From contig JAZKXV010000004.1 in the NCBI GenBank assembly GCA_045611785.1, positions 14,522 to 78,521 of the forward strand: a stretch of 64,000 nt of DNA, written 5' to 3'. Positions 17,531-25,788 of this stretch are shown in pieces. A program made the position numbers and the translations under genes. The DNA comes from JAFTYO01 sp045611785. Lineage in GTDB: Bacteria; Pseudomonadota; Alphaproteobacteria; RF32; CAG-239. Below the pieces are notes generated by a model. That model saw only the letters and a program-made list of their open reading frames with translations. It ran no database searches and was not told the DNA's origin. The stretch's first letter is position 1, and each line of letters starts with the position of its first letter.

Positions 17531-18658
17531 ATGAAAAAAATAGTTTTAAGTAAAGATGCAAAAAACAAAATCAAACCGCAAAATAAGCAAAAATTTTTTA
17601 AGTTTAGAAAACATAATAATGTATATGTATGGTTGCTTATTTTAACAATATTTTGTTTTGCCGTATATGCATTGCGCTCTGTTTTATTACCGTTTGTTGC
17701 CGGCATTGTTTTAGGATATTTATTTGATCCGATGGCAAGCAAATTTGAAAAGTGGGGAATGTCTCGAACCCTTGCTACAATTTTAGTGTTTTTGGTCGTT
17801 ATAATAGTTGCAGTACCTTCAATTTTATTAATTTTTAGTGTGATTGATAGTCAGTTGACCATATTTGTTGAGGCAGCACCTGTTTACATATCTTCTTTTA
17901 TAAAGAAAGCAGAACCTATTATGTTAGATTTACATAATAAATTTCCGACACTGGAGCTAAATTCTTTGCCGGAGATAATAAAAAATAATCTTACTAATGG
18001 TTTGCAGTTTGGTGGTAAATTGTTAAAAGGGATTATAAGCAATGGTTTTGCTTTGATAAACTTACTTTCCTTAATACTAATTACTCCGGTTGTGGCATTT
18101 TACATGTTAAGAGATTGGGATACATTTGTTAAAAAAGTAGATAATCTGTTACCTCGCAAATCAAAAAATACAATACGTGAACAGTTCAAATTAATCGATA
18201 AAGCACTTTCAGGTTTTATTAGAGGACAACTTAGTGTATGTCTGATTTTGGGTGCATATTATTCTTTAGGTTTGCATATGGTTGGTTTAGAATTAGGTTT
18301 ATTGGTAGGCTTTTTAGCCGGGATCATATCTTTTATTCCGTATGTTGGCAGTATATCCGGATTCTTAATTAGCATAATATTGGCGTCTGCTCAATTTGGT
18401 GATATGACTAAAATTATTGAAGTGGTTGCAGTTTTTGCCATTGGGCAATTTGTTGAAGGTAATTTCTTAACACCTAAATTAGTTGGCGATAATATAGGTT
18501 TGCATCCTGTTTGGGTAATGTTTGCATTGCTTGCAGGAGGTGTTTTGCTTGGCTTTTTAGGCTTAATGATAGCTGTTCCTGTGGCCGCTATAATTGGCGT
18601 ATTATGCAGATATGCAATTAACAATTATAAAAACAGCAGTTTATATTTAGAAGATTGA
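17531..18658 (+). CDS. AI-2E/PerM family membrane permease
   Basis: The 375-aa product has the family topology: an N-terminal pair of membrane segments, a long middle region without strong hydrophobicity, and four to five C-terminal segments. Typical motifs are GIVLGYLFDPMASKFEKWG near the N-terminus and the C-terminal FVEGNFLTPKLVGDNIGLHPVWV. The family includes PerM and TqsA; substrates vary, from autoinducer-2 to Na+/H+. AGAGGA lies five bases before the ATG; the TTG immediately upstream is too close to it. It is tightly linked to the DUF2066 gene. Confidence 0.9.
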   Translation: MKKIVLSKDAKNKIKPQNKQKFFKFRKHNNVYVWLLILTIFCFAVYALRSVLLPFVAGIVLGYLFDPMASKFEKWGMSRTLATILVFLVVIIVAVPSILLIFSVIDSQLTIFVEAAPVYISSFIKKAEPIMLDLHNKFPTLELNSLPEIIKNNLTNGLQFGGKLLKGIISNGFALINLLSLILITPVVAFYMLRDWDTFVKKVDNLLPRKSKNTIREQFKLIDKALSGFIRGQLSVCLILGAYYSLGLHMVGLELGLLVGFLAGIISFIPYVGSISGFLISIILASAQFGDMTKIIEVVAVFAIGQFVEGNFLTPKLVGDNIGLHPVWVMFALLAGGVLLGFLGLMIAVPVAAIIGVLCRYAINNYKNSSLYLED

Positions 18659-18664
18659 TAATAT

Positions 18665-18690
18665 AAAAAAACCGCCTTTAGACAGGCGGT
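18665..18690 (-). terminator. Intrinsic terminator of gapR
   Basis: ACCGCCT (18671-18677) pairs with AGGCGGT (18684-18690), and the A-tract at 18665-18670 becomes a U-run on the minus strand. It may also stop plus-strand transcription from the permease, but that side lacks a T-run. Confidence 0.8.
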
Positions 18691-18707
18691 TAAGGTTTGA
18701 TATAAAA

Positions 18708-18950
18708 TTACATATCCAATGCTTTACGATAAGTTTCAAGTAAGAAGTCTTCTTCTTCACGTGCAGAATCTTCCATTTTGCGGAGTTTGATAATAGCTTT
18801 CATTGTTTTAACATCAAAGCCAGCACTTTTAGCTTCAGCATAAACTTCTCTTATATCAGTCATTACTTCTTTTTTATCTTCTTCAAGTTTTTCAATTCGT
18901 TCAATAAGTGAACGTAGTCTATCTGTAGCAATTCCACCAACTTCTGTCAT
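18708..18950 (-). CDS. gapR: GapR nucleoid-associated protein (DUF2312)
   Basis: GapR is an alphaproteobacterial DNA-binding protein that clamps overtwisted DNA ahead of polymerases and stimulates topoisomerases. The 80-aa product matches the whole family: RLRSLIERIEKLEEDKKEV, then EVYAEAKSAGFDVKTMKAII and RKMEDSAREEEDFLLETYR. It is highly charged with a long coiled coil. AAGGAG precedes the ATG. It is divergent from pyk, a neighbourhood I recall from other alphaproteobacteria. This gene is one of the best lineage markers in the window. Confidence 0.95.
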   Translation of the reverse strand: MTEVGGIATDRLRSLIERIEKLEEDKKEVMTDIREVYAEAKSAGFDVKTMKAIIKLRKMEDSAREEEDFLLETYRKALDM

Positions 18951-19080
18951 AATTTTATCTCCTTATAAATTATATTTTAAGTTTTTAAGTGTTTAAGAAG
19001 TTAACAAACTTGATTATATTTTACAAGTAATAATTTTTGTTATATAAGAAAATAAGTTTAAAAAATGACAAGGAGTAATT

Positions 19081-20502
19081 ATGCCTATAAATACACATAC
19101 AAAAATTTTAGCCACTGTCGGACCTGCTAGCTCAAGCCGAGAAATGCTTGAAAAACTTATAGATGCAGGTGCTGATGCTTTTCGTTTCAATTTTTCACAT
19201 GGTACCCATCAAGAGCACGCTCAAAGGTATAAAGTTATTAGAGAGTTGTCCGAATCGAAAGGACGTCATATTACCATCGTGGGAGATTTGCAAGGTCCAA
19301 AATTAAGAGTCGGACATTTTAAAAATGGTTCAGCATCTTTAACAGCAGGTCAAGAGTTTGCGCTTGATTTAGATGAAACATTAGGCGATGAAACCAGAGT
19401 CAATTTACCTCATAAAGAAATTTTTGCAGCTATAAAGCCTAAGGATATCTTATTGCTTAATGATGGTAACATATCTTTAGAAGTTGTTTCAGTTGAGCCG
19501 ACAAGAGCAGTAACAAAAGTTTTGGTTGGTGGTGTGCTATCAGATCATAAAGGTGTTAATTTACCAAATATTACACTTCCGATATCTGCGTTAACTGAAA
19601 AAGATAGAAAAGATTTAGCCTTTGCATTAGATTTAGGTATAGATTGGATAAGTTTATCTTTTGTTCAAAAAGTTGAAGACGTAATAGAAGTCAAAAACTT
19701 AGTAGGCGATAGGGCATTGGTGATGTCTAAACTTGAAAAACCTAGCGCAATTGACGATTTAGAAGAAATTATTAAAATGTCAGATGGTGTAATGGTTGCA
19801 CGTGGTGATTTGGGCGTTGAATGCCCGTTATATACAGTTCCAGTATTACAAAAACGCATATTATCAGTATGTCGTAAGCATGCAAAACCTGTTGTAGTTG
19901 CAACTCAAATGTTGGAATCAATGATAGAAATGCCTACACCAACCAGAGCTGAAGTTTCAGATGTGGCTACAGCTGTTTATGAAGGTGCCGATACTGTTAT
20001 GTTATCAGCAGAAACAGCTGTCGGCAAATATCCTGAAAAAACTGTTCAGATGATGCATAATATTATTGAAGAAGTTGAAGAAGATGAAAGTTTTTCAATT
20101 TGTTTAGGTGAAGATGCTAAAGACTTTTATAAATCAGAAACAATGGGTATAACATATGCTGCAAATGAATTAGCTCAGATTTTGCCCAATGTGGGAGCTA
20201 TTGTTACATATACAGCCTCTGGTTATACAACATATTCAATGGCAAAAGAAAGGCCAGATGTACATCTCGTTGCAATCACTCCAAGCGTTAAAGTTGCACG
20301 TCGGTTAGGAATTGTATGGGGTGTTCACAGTTATGTTAATGAAGATGTGTTCTTAAGTTTTGAACGTATAGAAGAAAATGCAACAAAGTATGTAAAAGAT
20401 AATGGTTATGGTAAAGAAGGAGAATTAATTATCGTAACAGCAGGTTATCCGTTTGGAAAAGCAGGTATGACTAATTTGTTACATACAATTAAAATTTCAT
20501 AA
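19081..20502 (+). CDS. pyk: Pyruvate kinase
   Basis: Pyruvate kinase makes pyruvate and ATP from phosphoenolpyruvate. The 473-aa product shows TKILATVGPASS at the N-terminus, the substrate arginine in FRFNFSHG, ISLSFVQKVEDV, VMVARGDLGVECP, VATQMLESMIEMPTPTRAEV and VMLSAETAVGKYP. The C-terminal domain is complete and ends without an extra PEP-utiliser domain. AAGGAG precedes the ATG. With pta-ackA it suggests glycolytic flux to acetate. Confidence 0.98.
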   Translation: MPINTHTKILATVGPASSSREMLEKLIDAGADAFRFNFSHGTHQEHAQRYKVIRELSESKGRHITIVGDLQGPKLRVGHFKNGSASLTAGQEFALDLDETLGDETRVNLPHKEIFAAIKPKDILLLNDGNISLEVVSVEPTRAVTKVLVGGVLSDHKGVNLPNITLPISALTEKDRKDLAFALDLGIDWISLSFVQKVEDVIEVKNLVGDRALVMSKLEKPSAIDDLEEIIKMSDGVMVARGDLGVECPLYTVPVLQKRILSVCRKHAKPVVVATQMLESMIEMPTPTRAEVSDVATAVYEGADTVMLSAETAVGKYPEKTVQMMHNIIEEVEEDESFSICLGEDAKDFYKSETMGITYAANELAQILPNVGAIVTYTASGYTTYSMAKERPDVHLVAITPSVKVARRLGIVWGVHSYVNEDVFLSFERIEENATKYVKDNGYGKEGELIIVTAGYPFGKAGMTNLLHTIKIS

Positions 20503-20531
20503 AAAATATCTCATAAGTTGAGTAAATAAAA

Positions 20532-20566
20532 AAGTCTCGAAAGTGTATAAACACAGTTCGAGACTT
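20532..20566. terminator. Bidirectional terminator between pyk and the sigma operon
   Basis: AAGTCTCGAA (20532-20541) pairs with TTCGAGACTT (20557-20566), with an inner GTGT/ACAC stem. T-rich runs follow on both strands, best on the minus strand. Confidence 0.8.
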
Positions 20567-20584
20567 CTTTATTATAAAGCTGAA

Positions 20585-21073
20585 TTATTTTTCATTTGGA
20601 TTTTTATGCATTCCGCGCATCATTTTATGTTTTGCATCAAAGGGTTTCTTGTGATGTTTTTTGAAATCCATTTCATCTTTTTTGCCAAAAGGGCCTTTTT
20701 CTTTCATTTCATCAAATTTCTTTTTTTGCTCAGGAGTTAAAATTTTTTCAAACTCTTCCATATTAGCACGGCGCTCAGTGTCAATTTTCTCACGTAAATC
20801 TTTCATTTGATCCATTAAAGGTTTTATTTTTATACGACCATCTTCTCTGATTTTTTTAGCTTGAGCTTGTTGTTCTTCGGTCATATTTAAATCAGTAGCC
20901 ATTTTTTTAGCCATTTTTTCATGAAAATCTTTATCAAAACCTTTAAATGCTTTGCCCATTTCAACGTGTTCATGTGCCGGAGGTGGAACAGTTATATCGT
21001 TTTCAGCAGCTTTAAGTGTACCTGAAAACATAATTGTTGAAGTTAAAAGTGCAGATAATATAAACTTATTCAT
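20585..21073 (-). CDS. Spy/CpxP-like LTxxQ periplasmic protein
   Basis: The 162-aa product has a signal peptide (about residues 1-22, ending KAA) and a mature helical domain with two Spy/CpxP-type hinges, MTEEQ (64-68) and LTPEQ (112-116). The C-terminal 35 residues are rich in His, Lys, Met and Asp. The Spy/CpxP/ZraP/CnrX fold acts in periplasmic chaperoning or metal sensing. Its ATG overlaps the stop of the sigma gene (ATGA), with AAGGAG inside the sigma C-terminus, so the two are translationally coupled. By analogy with CnrX it may be the sensor of the sigma factor upstream; alternatively it is simply its main target. Confidence 0.8.
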   Translation of the reverse strand: MNKFILSALLTSTIMFSGTLKAAENDITVPPPAHEHVEMGKAFKGFDKDFHEKMAKKMATDLNMTEEQQAQAKKIREDGRIKIKPLMDQMKDLREKIDTERRANMEEFEKILTPEQKKKFDEMKEKGPFGKKDEMDFKKHHKKPFDAKHKMMRGMHKNPNEK

Positions 21074-21582
21074 TTTGTTTCTCCTTGTAAAAAACTTAAT
21101 TTTTCTTTTAAAATTTTGCGAGCATTAAACAGTCTTGATTTAATTGTTCCTACAGGAACTTTTAATTTTTGAGCAGCTTCCTCCATGGTATATCCTTCAA
21201 ACTCAATTAAGATAATAACCATTCTATGTTCTTTAGAAAGTGAGTCAACCGCTTTTAATATAATCTTTTGACGTTGCTTTTCATCAGTAATCATTTCAGG
21301 AGTGGCTTCTGAGCTTAGATTTTCAAAGCAACTTTCATCAGAGCTTTCTTTTGCCGCATATTTAAAGTCTTTAGAGCGAAAAAAATCTCTGCATATATTG
21401 GCGGTTATCATACAAATCCATTGTTTGAATTTGCCCTCTTCTTTATATTTTGGCAGGTTTTGCCATGCCTTAATGTAAACTTCTTGTTCTAAATCTTCGT
21501 TTGAACTTCCGGTTAATTTACGGATTACAGATTTTACATATTTTTTATTTTGTTCAATAAGTTGTTTCATTAGCCAATCCAT
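21070..21582 (-). CDS. ECF-family RNA polymerase sigma factor
   Basis: The 170-aa product has region 2 (EDLEQEVYIKAWQNLPKYK, then FKQWICMITANICRDFFR) and region 4 (EFEGYTMEEAAQKLKVPVGT, then IKSRLFNARKILKEKL), with no region 3, as in group IV sigma factors. It is the middle gene of a three-gene overlapping operon. An internal ATG at 21570 forms a TAATG junction with the upstream gene and is an equally plausible start (166 aa); neither start has a clear Shine-Dalgarno, which fits translational coupling. The target promoter is unknown; autoregulation is likely for this class. Confidence 0.9.
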   Translation of the reverse strand: MDWLMKQLIEQNKKYVKSVIRKLTGSSNEDLEQEVYIKAWQNLPKYKEEGKFKQWICMITANICRDFFRSKDFKYAAKESSDESCFENLSSEATPEMITDEKQRQKIILKAVDSLSKEHRMVIILIEFEGYTMEEAAQKLKVPVGTIKSRLFNARKILKEKLSFLQGETK

Positions 21583-21818
21583 AATAAACCGTATTCATCA
21601 ACAGGTAATCCCATATCTTCAATTATAGAACCGTTTGAAGCATTGTGCACCTCAAGGGCCCAAGTGTCATATATTGGTAAAGGTTGCCTAAATGCTGCCA
21701 TAAAAACGATACAGCAACAACACATAAAGCTACCGACTGAAACCAATATTTTTCTTCTTTTTTTTCTGGCAAAATATAAAGGTTTAGCTTGTTGTATGAG
21801 TTTAGATATTTCTTCCAT
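21570..21818 (-). CDS. Small single-pass membrane protein, possible CnrY-like anti-sigma factor
   Basis: The 82-aa product has a basic cytoplasmic-type N-terminus (residues 1-23), one membrane segment (about 24-43) and a 39-residue C-terminus likely outside. The segment holds four consecutive cysteines (33-36). It is the first gene of the sigma operon and overlaps the sigma gene. Size, topology and position match small anti-sigma factors such as CnrY, in which the short N-terminal helix captures the sigma factor. I see no sequence motif that proves this, so the role is inferred from context. Confidence 0.6.
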   Translation of the reverse strand: MEEISKLIQQAKPLYFARKKRRKILVSVGSFMCCCCIVFMAAFRQPLPIYDTWALEVHNASNGSIIEDMGLPVDEYGLLWIG

Positions 21819-21906
21819 AAATTTTCTCCTTACATCATGCTATAACGAAAACTTTTAATATAAGGTTCATATTTAAAATATTTTTTTTAAAAATATATAT
21901 TTGCCT

Positions 21907-22583
21907 ATGAAAAAAAGTATGAAAATAAAAATATTAGGATATGTAGCGGCTCTGTTTACAGTAATGATATGGAGCCTTAATTTGATATATTCCAGATATT
22001 TAGCAGGAATTTTCAGCCCGTCGGAGATTTCATTTTTCAGATGGGCAATAGCAACAGTGATAATGTTTCCTTTTTTTATTATAGATATAAAGCGGCTCAT
22101 TTTCTTGTTTGAAAAGTATTGCAAAATAATTTTTTTGATGGCGTTTACAGGTATAGGCTTGCAAAACTGGTGTATTTATATGCTTTAGTGCAGAAGCAAG
22201 TGCCCAAAAAACACATGTTTGCAATACTTTTTATGTCTGTATTTATTGCTGCAATATTCTTTTATATTACCATGTATCCTGAAAACTTTATTTTAAATAT
22301 GGATGATATACCGACAAGTGCATGGGTTATCATTATGGTTTTAGGGATTGTAAATTCTGCACTTGCTTATTTAACATGGGATTATGCAATACAAGCAATT
22401 GGTGCTGTAAATGCTGGAATAATTTATTATACATTACCAATATTTACCATACCGATAGCGTATTTGTTTTTGAATGAACAGGTTTTTGAAAGCCAAATTT
22501 TTGGCGCTATTTTAATTGTGCTTGGAATTATGAGTGTTATTTTAGATGAAAAACAAAATAAAGTAGATAAGGCTTTTTCTTGA
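21907..22583 (+). pseudogene. Broken EamA/DMT-family transporter
   Basis: An N-terminal frame (21907-22188) encodes three membrane segments typical of EamA (TVMIWSLNLIYSRYLAG, FFRWAIATVIMFPFF) and stops at a TAG after CIYML. The C-terminal half of a second EamA repeat continues in another frame from about 22200 to 22583 (LTWDYAIQAIGAVNAGIIYY, then IPIAYLFLNEQV). Together they give about 230 residues where the family has about 290, so the end of repeat one and the start of repeat two seem deleted as well as frameshifted. No substitute start with a Shine-Dalgarno is visible for the second part. Confidence 0.75.
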
Positions 22584-22648
22584 GTTGCAATTTAAGTTAC
22601 CTGATATATAGTAAAATATATTTGTAAACTAATAAAGTGAGGTAACTT

Positions 22649-23950
22649 ATGAAAATAGGAGTGGTAGGAACAGGATACGTCGGATTACCAACAGGCGTTG
22701 GTTTGGCAGAACTGGGAAATGACGTTATATGTATAGATAAAGACGAAAATAAAATTGCTGATTTGAAAAATGGCAAATTAACTATTTTTGAAGATGGTTT
22801 ACCCGAACTTTTTGAAAAAAATACTTTATCAGGTAAAATTAAATTTACAACTTCTATGCAAGAAGGTGTACAAGATGCCGATATTGTAATTTTGGCTGTT
22901 GGAACACCTCCAAATCCTATTACTAAAGAAGCTGATATGAAATATATTCATGCGGCAGCAGAAGAGTTAGCTCAATATATAACAGGTTATACGGTTGTTG
23001 CCGTTAAATCAACAGTTCCGGTTAATACAGGTGATGAAGTTGAAAAAATTATTGCCTCTCAAAATCCTAAAGGCGAATTTGATGTGGTTTCTTTGCCGGA
23101 GTTTTTAAGAGAGGGTTTTGCTGTACATGACTTTTTTAATCCTGACCGAATTGTTGTCGGTGCAAATTCTGAGCGAGCAAAAGAAAAAATTAAAGAACTT
23201 TATAAACCGTTTGAAGGAAAAACAAATATTTTATACGTTAAAAGACGTTCTTCTGAAACTATAAAATATGCATCAAATGCATTTCTTGCAATGAAAATTC
23301 AGTATATTAATGAAATGGCAGACTTTTGTGAAAAGTCCGGAGCGGATGTATATGAAGTAGCTAAAGGTATGGGACTTGATTCTCGTATTGGTAATAAGTT
23401 TTTGAATCCAGGGCCCGGATATGGTGGTTTTTGTTTTCCTAAAGATACTAATGCTATGGCCTATATGGGCAGGGTAAAAGGTGTAAATTTATCTTTGATA
23501 GAGGCAACTATCCGAGGTAATGATAAACGCAAAATTCAGATGGCTAGACGTATTTTGGAAGAAATTGCTGATATCAGAAAACCTGTTATTGGTGTTTTAG
23601 GAGCTGCATTTAAAGGTGGAACAGACGATTGCAGAGAATCTCCTGCTATGCAAATTATTCAAATTTTGCTTGAAAAAGGTGCAAACATCCGACTTTATGA
23701 TCCGGAAGCGCTTGAAAATGCTAAGAAAATTTTGGGCGATAAAGTTTATTACGCAACAGATATGTATGACGCTCTTAATGGTTCTGATATTATGGCTGTG
23801 CTTACTGAATGGGAAGATTTTAAATTAATTGATTTAGAAAAAGCAAAAGCTGTACTTAAAAATGCTAAGATTGTTGACCTCCGTAACTTGATAAACAGAG
23901 GCAAAGCTAAAGAATTAGGTTTTGAAATTAAAAGTATCGGTATACAATAA
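22649..23950 (+). CDS. ugd: UDP-glucose/GDP-mannose family 6-dehydrogenase
   Basis: The enzyme oxidises a nucleotide sugar such as UDP-glucose to its uronic acid for envelope polysaccharides. The 433-aa product has the Rossmann motif GVVGTGYVGLPTGVGLAELG, the NAD-binding AVGTPPNP, the catalytic cysteine in GPGYGGFCFPKDT, and a C-terminal domain beginning GVLGAAFKGGTDDCRESPA. GAGG lies before the ATG. UDP-glucose is the most common substrate of this class, but the sequence alone does not exclude others. It is alone between a pseudogene and the iron exporter. Confidence 0.92.
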   Translation: MKIGVVGTGYVGLPTGVGLAELGNDVICIDKDENKIADLKNGKLTIFEDGLPELFEKNTLSGKIKFTTSMQEGVQDADIVILAVGTPPNPITKEADMKYIHAAAEELAQYITGYTVVAVKSTVPVNTGDEVEKIIASQNPKGEFDVVSLPEFLREGFAVHDFFNPDRIVVGANSERAKEKIKELYKPFEGKTNILYVKRRSSETIKYASNAFLAMKIQYINEMADFCEKSGADVYEVAKGMGLDSRIGNKFLNPGPGYGGFCFPKDTNAMAYMGRVKGVNLSLIEATIRGNDKRKIQMARRILEEIADIRKPVIGVLGAAFKGGTDDCRESPAMQIIQILLEKGANIRLYDPEALENAKKILGDKVYYATDMYDALNGSDIMAVLTEWEDFKLIDLEKAKAVLKNAKIVDLRNLINRGKAKELGFEIKSIGIQ

Positions 23951-23977
23951 AAAAACGCTTTTCAAAAGGTAAATAAT

Positions 23978-24868
23978 ATGACTAAAGAAATTAAATTTTC
24001 GGAACAATCAAAAGATTTGATGCTCGCTTTTCAGAAAGATGAAATTACAAGTTCATTAATATATGATTATTTTGCTTCAAAAGTAAAAAATCAAAAAGAT
24101 GCAACTACGTTAAAAAAAATCTCACAAGATGAAGCAGCGCATGCACAAGTGTGGCAAAGATATACTCAAACAGAAGTTAAGCCGAATATGTTTAAAATTT
24201 GGCTTTATCGCATTTTGATATATTTGTTGGGCTATACTTTTGTAATTAAACTTTTGGAAGCTCATGAATATGAAGGTGAAGTAGCATTAAAGCAACTTGA
24301 AAAAGAAATTCCTGAAGTTAAAAAAATTATCAAAGATGAAAAAGCTCATGAAGAAAAACTTATAAATATGCTTGATGAAGAACGCCTAAATTATGTCGGA
24401 GCAATGGTTTTAGGGTTAAATGATGCGTTGGTGGAATTAACCGGAACAATTGCAGGTATGACTTTTGTGTTAGCAAATACAACCTTAATTGCAATGGCAG
24501 GTATTATTACAGGCGTTTCAGCCACATTATCTATGGCCGCTTCAAATTATTTGGCAGAACGGGCAGATGGTAACCCAAATGCTTTAAAAGCAAGTTTTTA
24601 CACCGGAATTGCATATTTAATTACGGTTGTATGCTTAGTGTTACCTTATTTATTGTTTCCTACAAATATGTATGTTGCTGCACTCATTTGTATGATTGCA
24701 ATAGTTGTGCTGTTGGTATTTGTTTTTAACTATTATATCGGTATAGTTAAATCTGAGCCCTTCTTACCTAAGTTTATTGAAATGTCCGCAATCAGTTTAT
24801 CAGTTGCATTAATTGCATTTTTGATAGGGTGGGGTGCTAAAGTCTTATTTAATTTGGATGTTGGCTAA
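23978..24868 (+). CDS. MbfA-like ferritin-VIT1 iron exporter
   Basis: The 296-aa product joins an N-terminal ferritin-like/rubrerythrin domain (about residues 1-135, with iron-ligand pairs in QDEAAHAQ and KDEKAHEEKL) to a C-terminal VIT1/CCC1 membrane domain (about 136-296; NYVGAMVLGLNDALVELTGT, then five segments). This architecture is MbfA, an inner-membrane iron exporter that protects Rhizobiales and relatives from iron and peroxide stress. AAAGG lies upstream of the ATG. No Irr-type site was identified upstream; it may be cotranscribed with ugd, 27 bases before. Confidence 0.88.
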   Translation: MTKEIKFSEQSKDLMLAFQKDEITSSLIYDYFASKVKNQKDATTLKKISQDEAAHAQVWQRYTQTEVKPNMFKIWLYRILIYLLGYTFVIKLLEAHEYEGEVALKQLEKEIPEVKKIIKDEKAHEEKLINMLDEERLNYVGAMVLGLNDALVELTGTIAGMTFVLANTTLIAMAGIITGVSATLSMAASNYLAERADGNPNALKASFYTGIAYLITVVCLVLPYLLFPTNMYVAALICMIAIVVLLVFVFNYYIGIVKSEPFLPKFIEMSAISLSVALIAFLIGWGAKVLFNLDVG

Positions 24869-24883
24869 ATATTCATTATTTTA

Positions 24884-24930
24884 TTGACAAATATATGCTT
24901 TTTTTGATAACTTAATACCATAAAGGTATT
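24884..24930 (+). promoter_or_regulatory. Promoter with overlapping inverted repeat, secreted repeat protein gene
   Basis: TTGACA (24884-24889) and GATAAC (24906-24911) are 16 bases apart. The start-site region carries an inverted repeat, AATACC (24914-24919) and GGTATT (24925-24930), five bases apart, where a repressor could bind. Both are sequence matches only. Confidence 0.45.
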
Positions 24931-24950
24931 ATTCTAAAATATTAGAAGTT

Positions 24951-25751
24951 ATGAAAAAGGTATTATTAGTTTTAGCAGTTTTGTTTGCAGTGCAAACAGC
25001 TAGCGCGCAGTTAAATGACATTTATTTGAGAGATGATGTCGTTTTGTCAGGTAATCAATGGCACTTTGACGATTATTCGGTTATAGAGGCGAATAATGAT
25101 GTTTATTTGGTTATTACTCCAAATGCTCATTATTATAAGCATTTACCACCGTTTAATAAGGTTGCTTTTGAGCAGTATTACGGAATTAGTGTTTTAGGGG
25201 TTAGACCTTATGTTTTTAATAGTTACTTAGGATGGTATGTCCAAGGTTATTATTCAAACTATTTCTATGACCCTATTCACAGCACTTGCATTACATTGTC
25301 TTATGTACCGGTATTTTACAATTTTTATTACTCGGTTCAAAGACTAAGGCATTTGAATTTAAGGTATTGGCATTGGAAAACATCTGGTAGATATTATCAG
25401 ATATGGCATTCGTCGCGAAGACACCATGACCATTATCGTAATCCTCATTTCCAACCAAATGGACCTGCGGTAAGACCGGGAAATAATCCTCATCGAAACG
25501 GAAACGGACCGGCAGTAGGACCAGGAAATAACCCTCCTCGAAATGGAAACGGACCGGCAGTAAGACCTGGAAACAACCCTCCTCGAAATGGAAACGGACC
25601 AGCAGTAAGACCTGGGAATGCACCTTCCAGAAACGGAAGCGGGCAGAGTGTAAGACCAGGAAATAATCCTCCTAGAAGTGGAAGTACCAGAAGCGGTTCG
25701 CAGGGTGGTCAGAGCAGAAGTGGCTCGGGTCATTCAGAAAGACGTCGTTAA
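24951..25751 (+). CDS. Secreted protein with Pro/Asn/Gly/Arg tandem repeats
   Basis: The 266-aa product has a clear signal peptide cleaved after TASA, leaving a Gln N-terminus, a pattern frequent in Bacteroidetes. The next 140 residues are rich in Tyr, His, Phe and Trp, and contain no domain I recognise. From residue 170 the protein consists of five 15-residue repeats (consensus NGPAVRPGNNPPRNG) and a Ser/Gly/Arg tail, very basic and probably disordered. No Shine-Dalgarno is visible before the ATG, unlike most genes nearby. It could be an envelope, adhesive or nucleic-acid-binding protein; this is open. It ends at a terminator shared with mutS. Confidence 0.75.
   Translation: MKKVLLVLAVLFAVQTASAQLNDIYLRDDVVLSGNQWHFDDYSVIEANNDVYLVITPNAHYYKHLPPFNKVAFEQYYGISVLGVRPYVFNSYLGWYVQGYYSNYFYDPIHSTCITLSYVPVFYNFYYSVQRLRHLNLRYWHWKTSGRYYQIWHSSRRHHDHYRNPHFQPNGPAVRPGNNPHRNGNGPAVGPGNNPPRNGNGPAVRPGNNPPRNGNGPAVRPGNAPSRNGSGQSVRPGNNPPRSGSTRSGSQGGQSRSGSGHSERRR
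25458..25682 (+). repeat. Five in-frame 45-base tandem repeats
   Basis: Units begin at 25458, 25503, 25548, 25593 and 25638, each encoding 15 residues of the pattern NGPAVRPGNNPPRNG. The first four are close copies; the fifth has diverged (SGQSVRPGNNPPRSG). The unit length is a multiple of three, so changes in copy number would keep the frame. Confidence 0.9.
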
Positions 25752-25756
25752 AAATT

Positions 25757-25788
25757 TCCCCTCATAGTCAAATATGAGGGGATTTTTT
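25757..25788. terminator. Bidirectional terminator between the repeat protein and mutS
   Basis: TCCCCTCATA (25757-25766) pairs with TATGAGGGGA (25773-25782); T-runs follow on both strands. Confidence 0.85.

Noticed and set aside
25458..25682. CRISPR-like regular repeats
   Set aside because: The repeats are adjacent, in frame, 45 bases long without spacers, and encode a repetitive protein tail.
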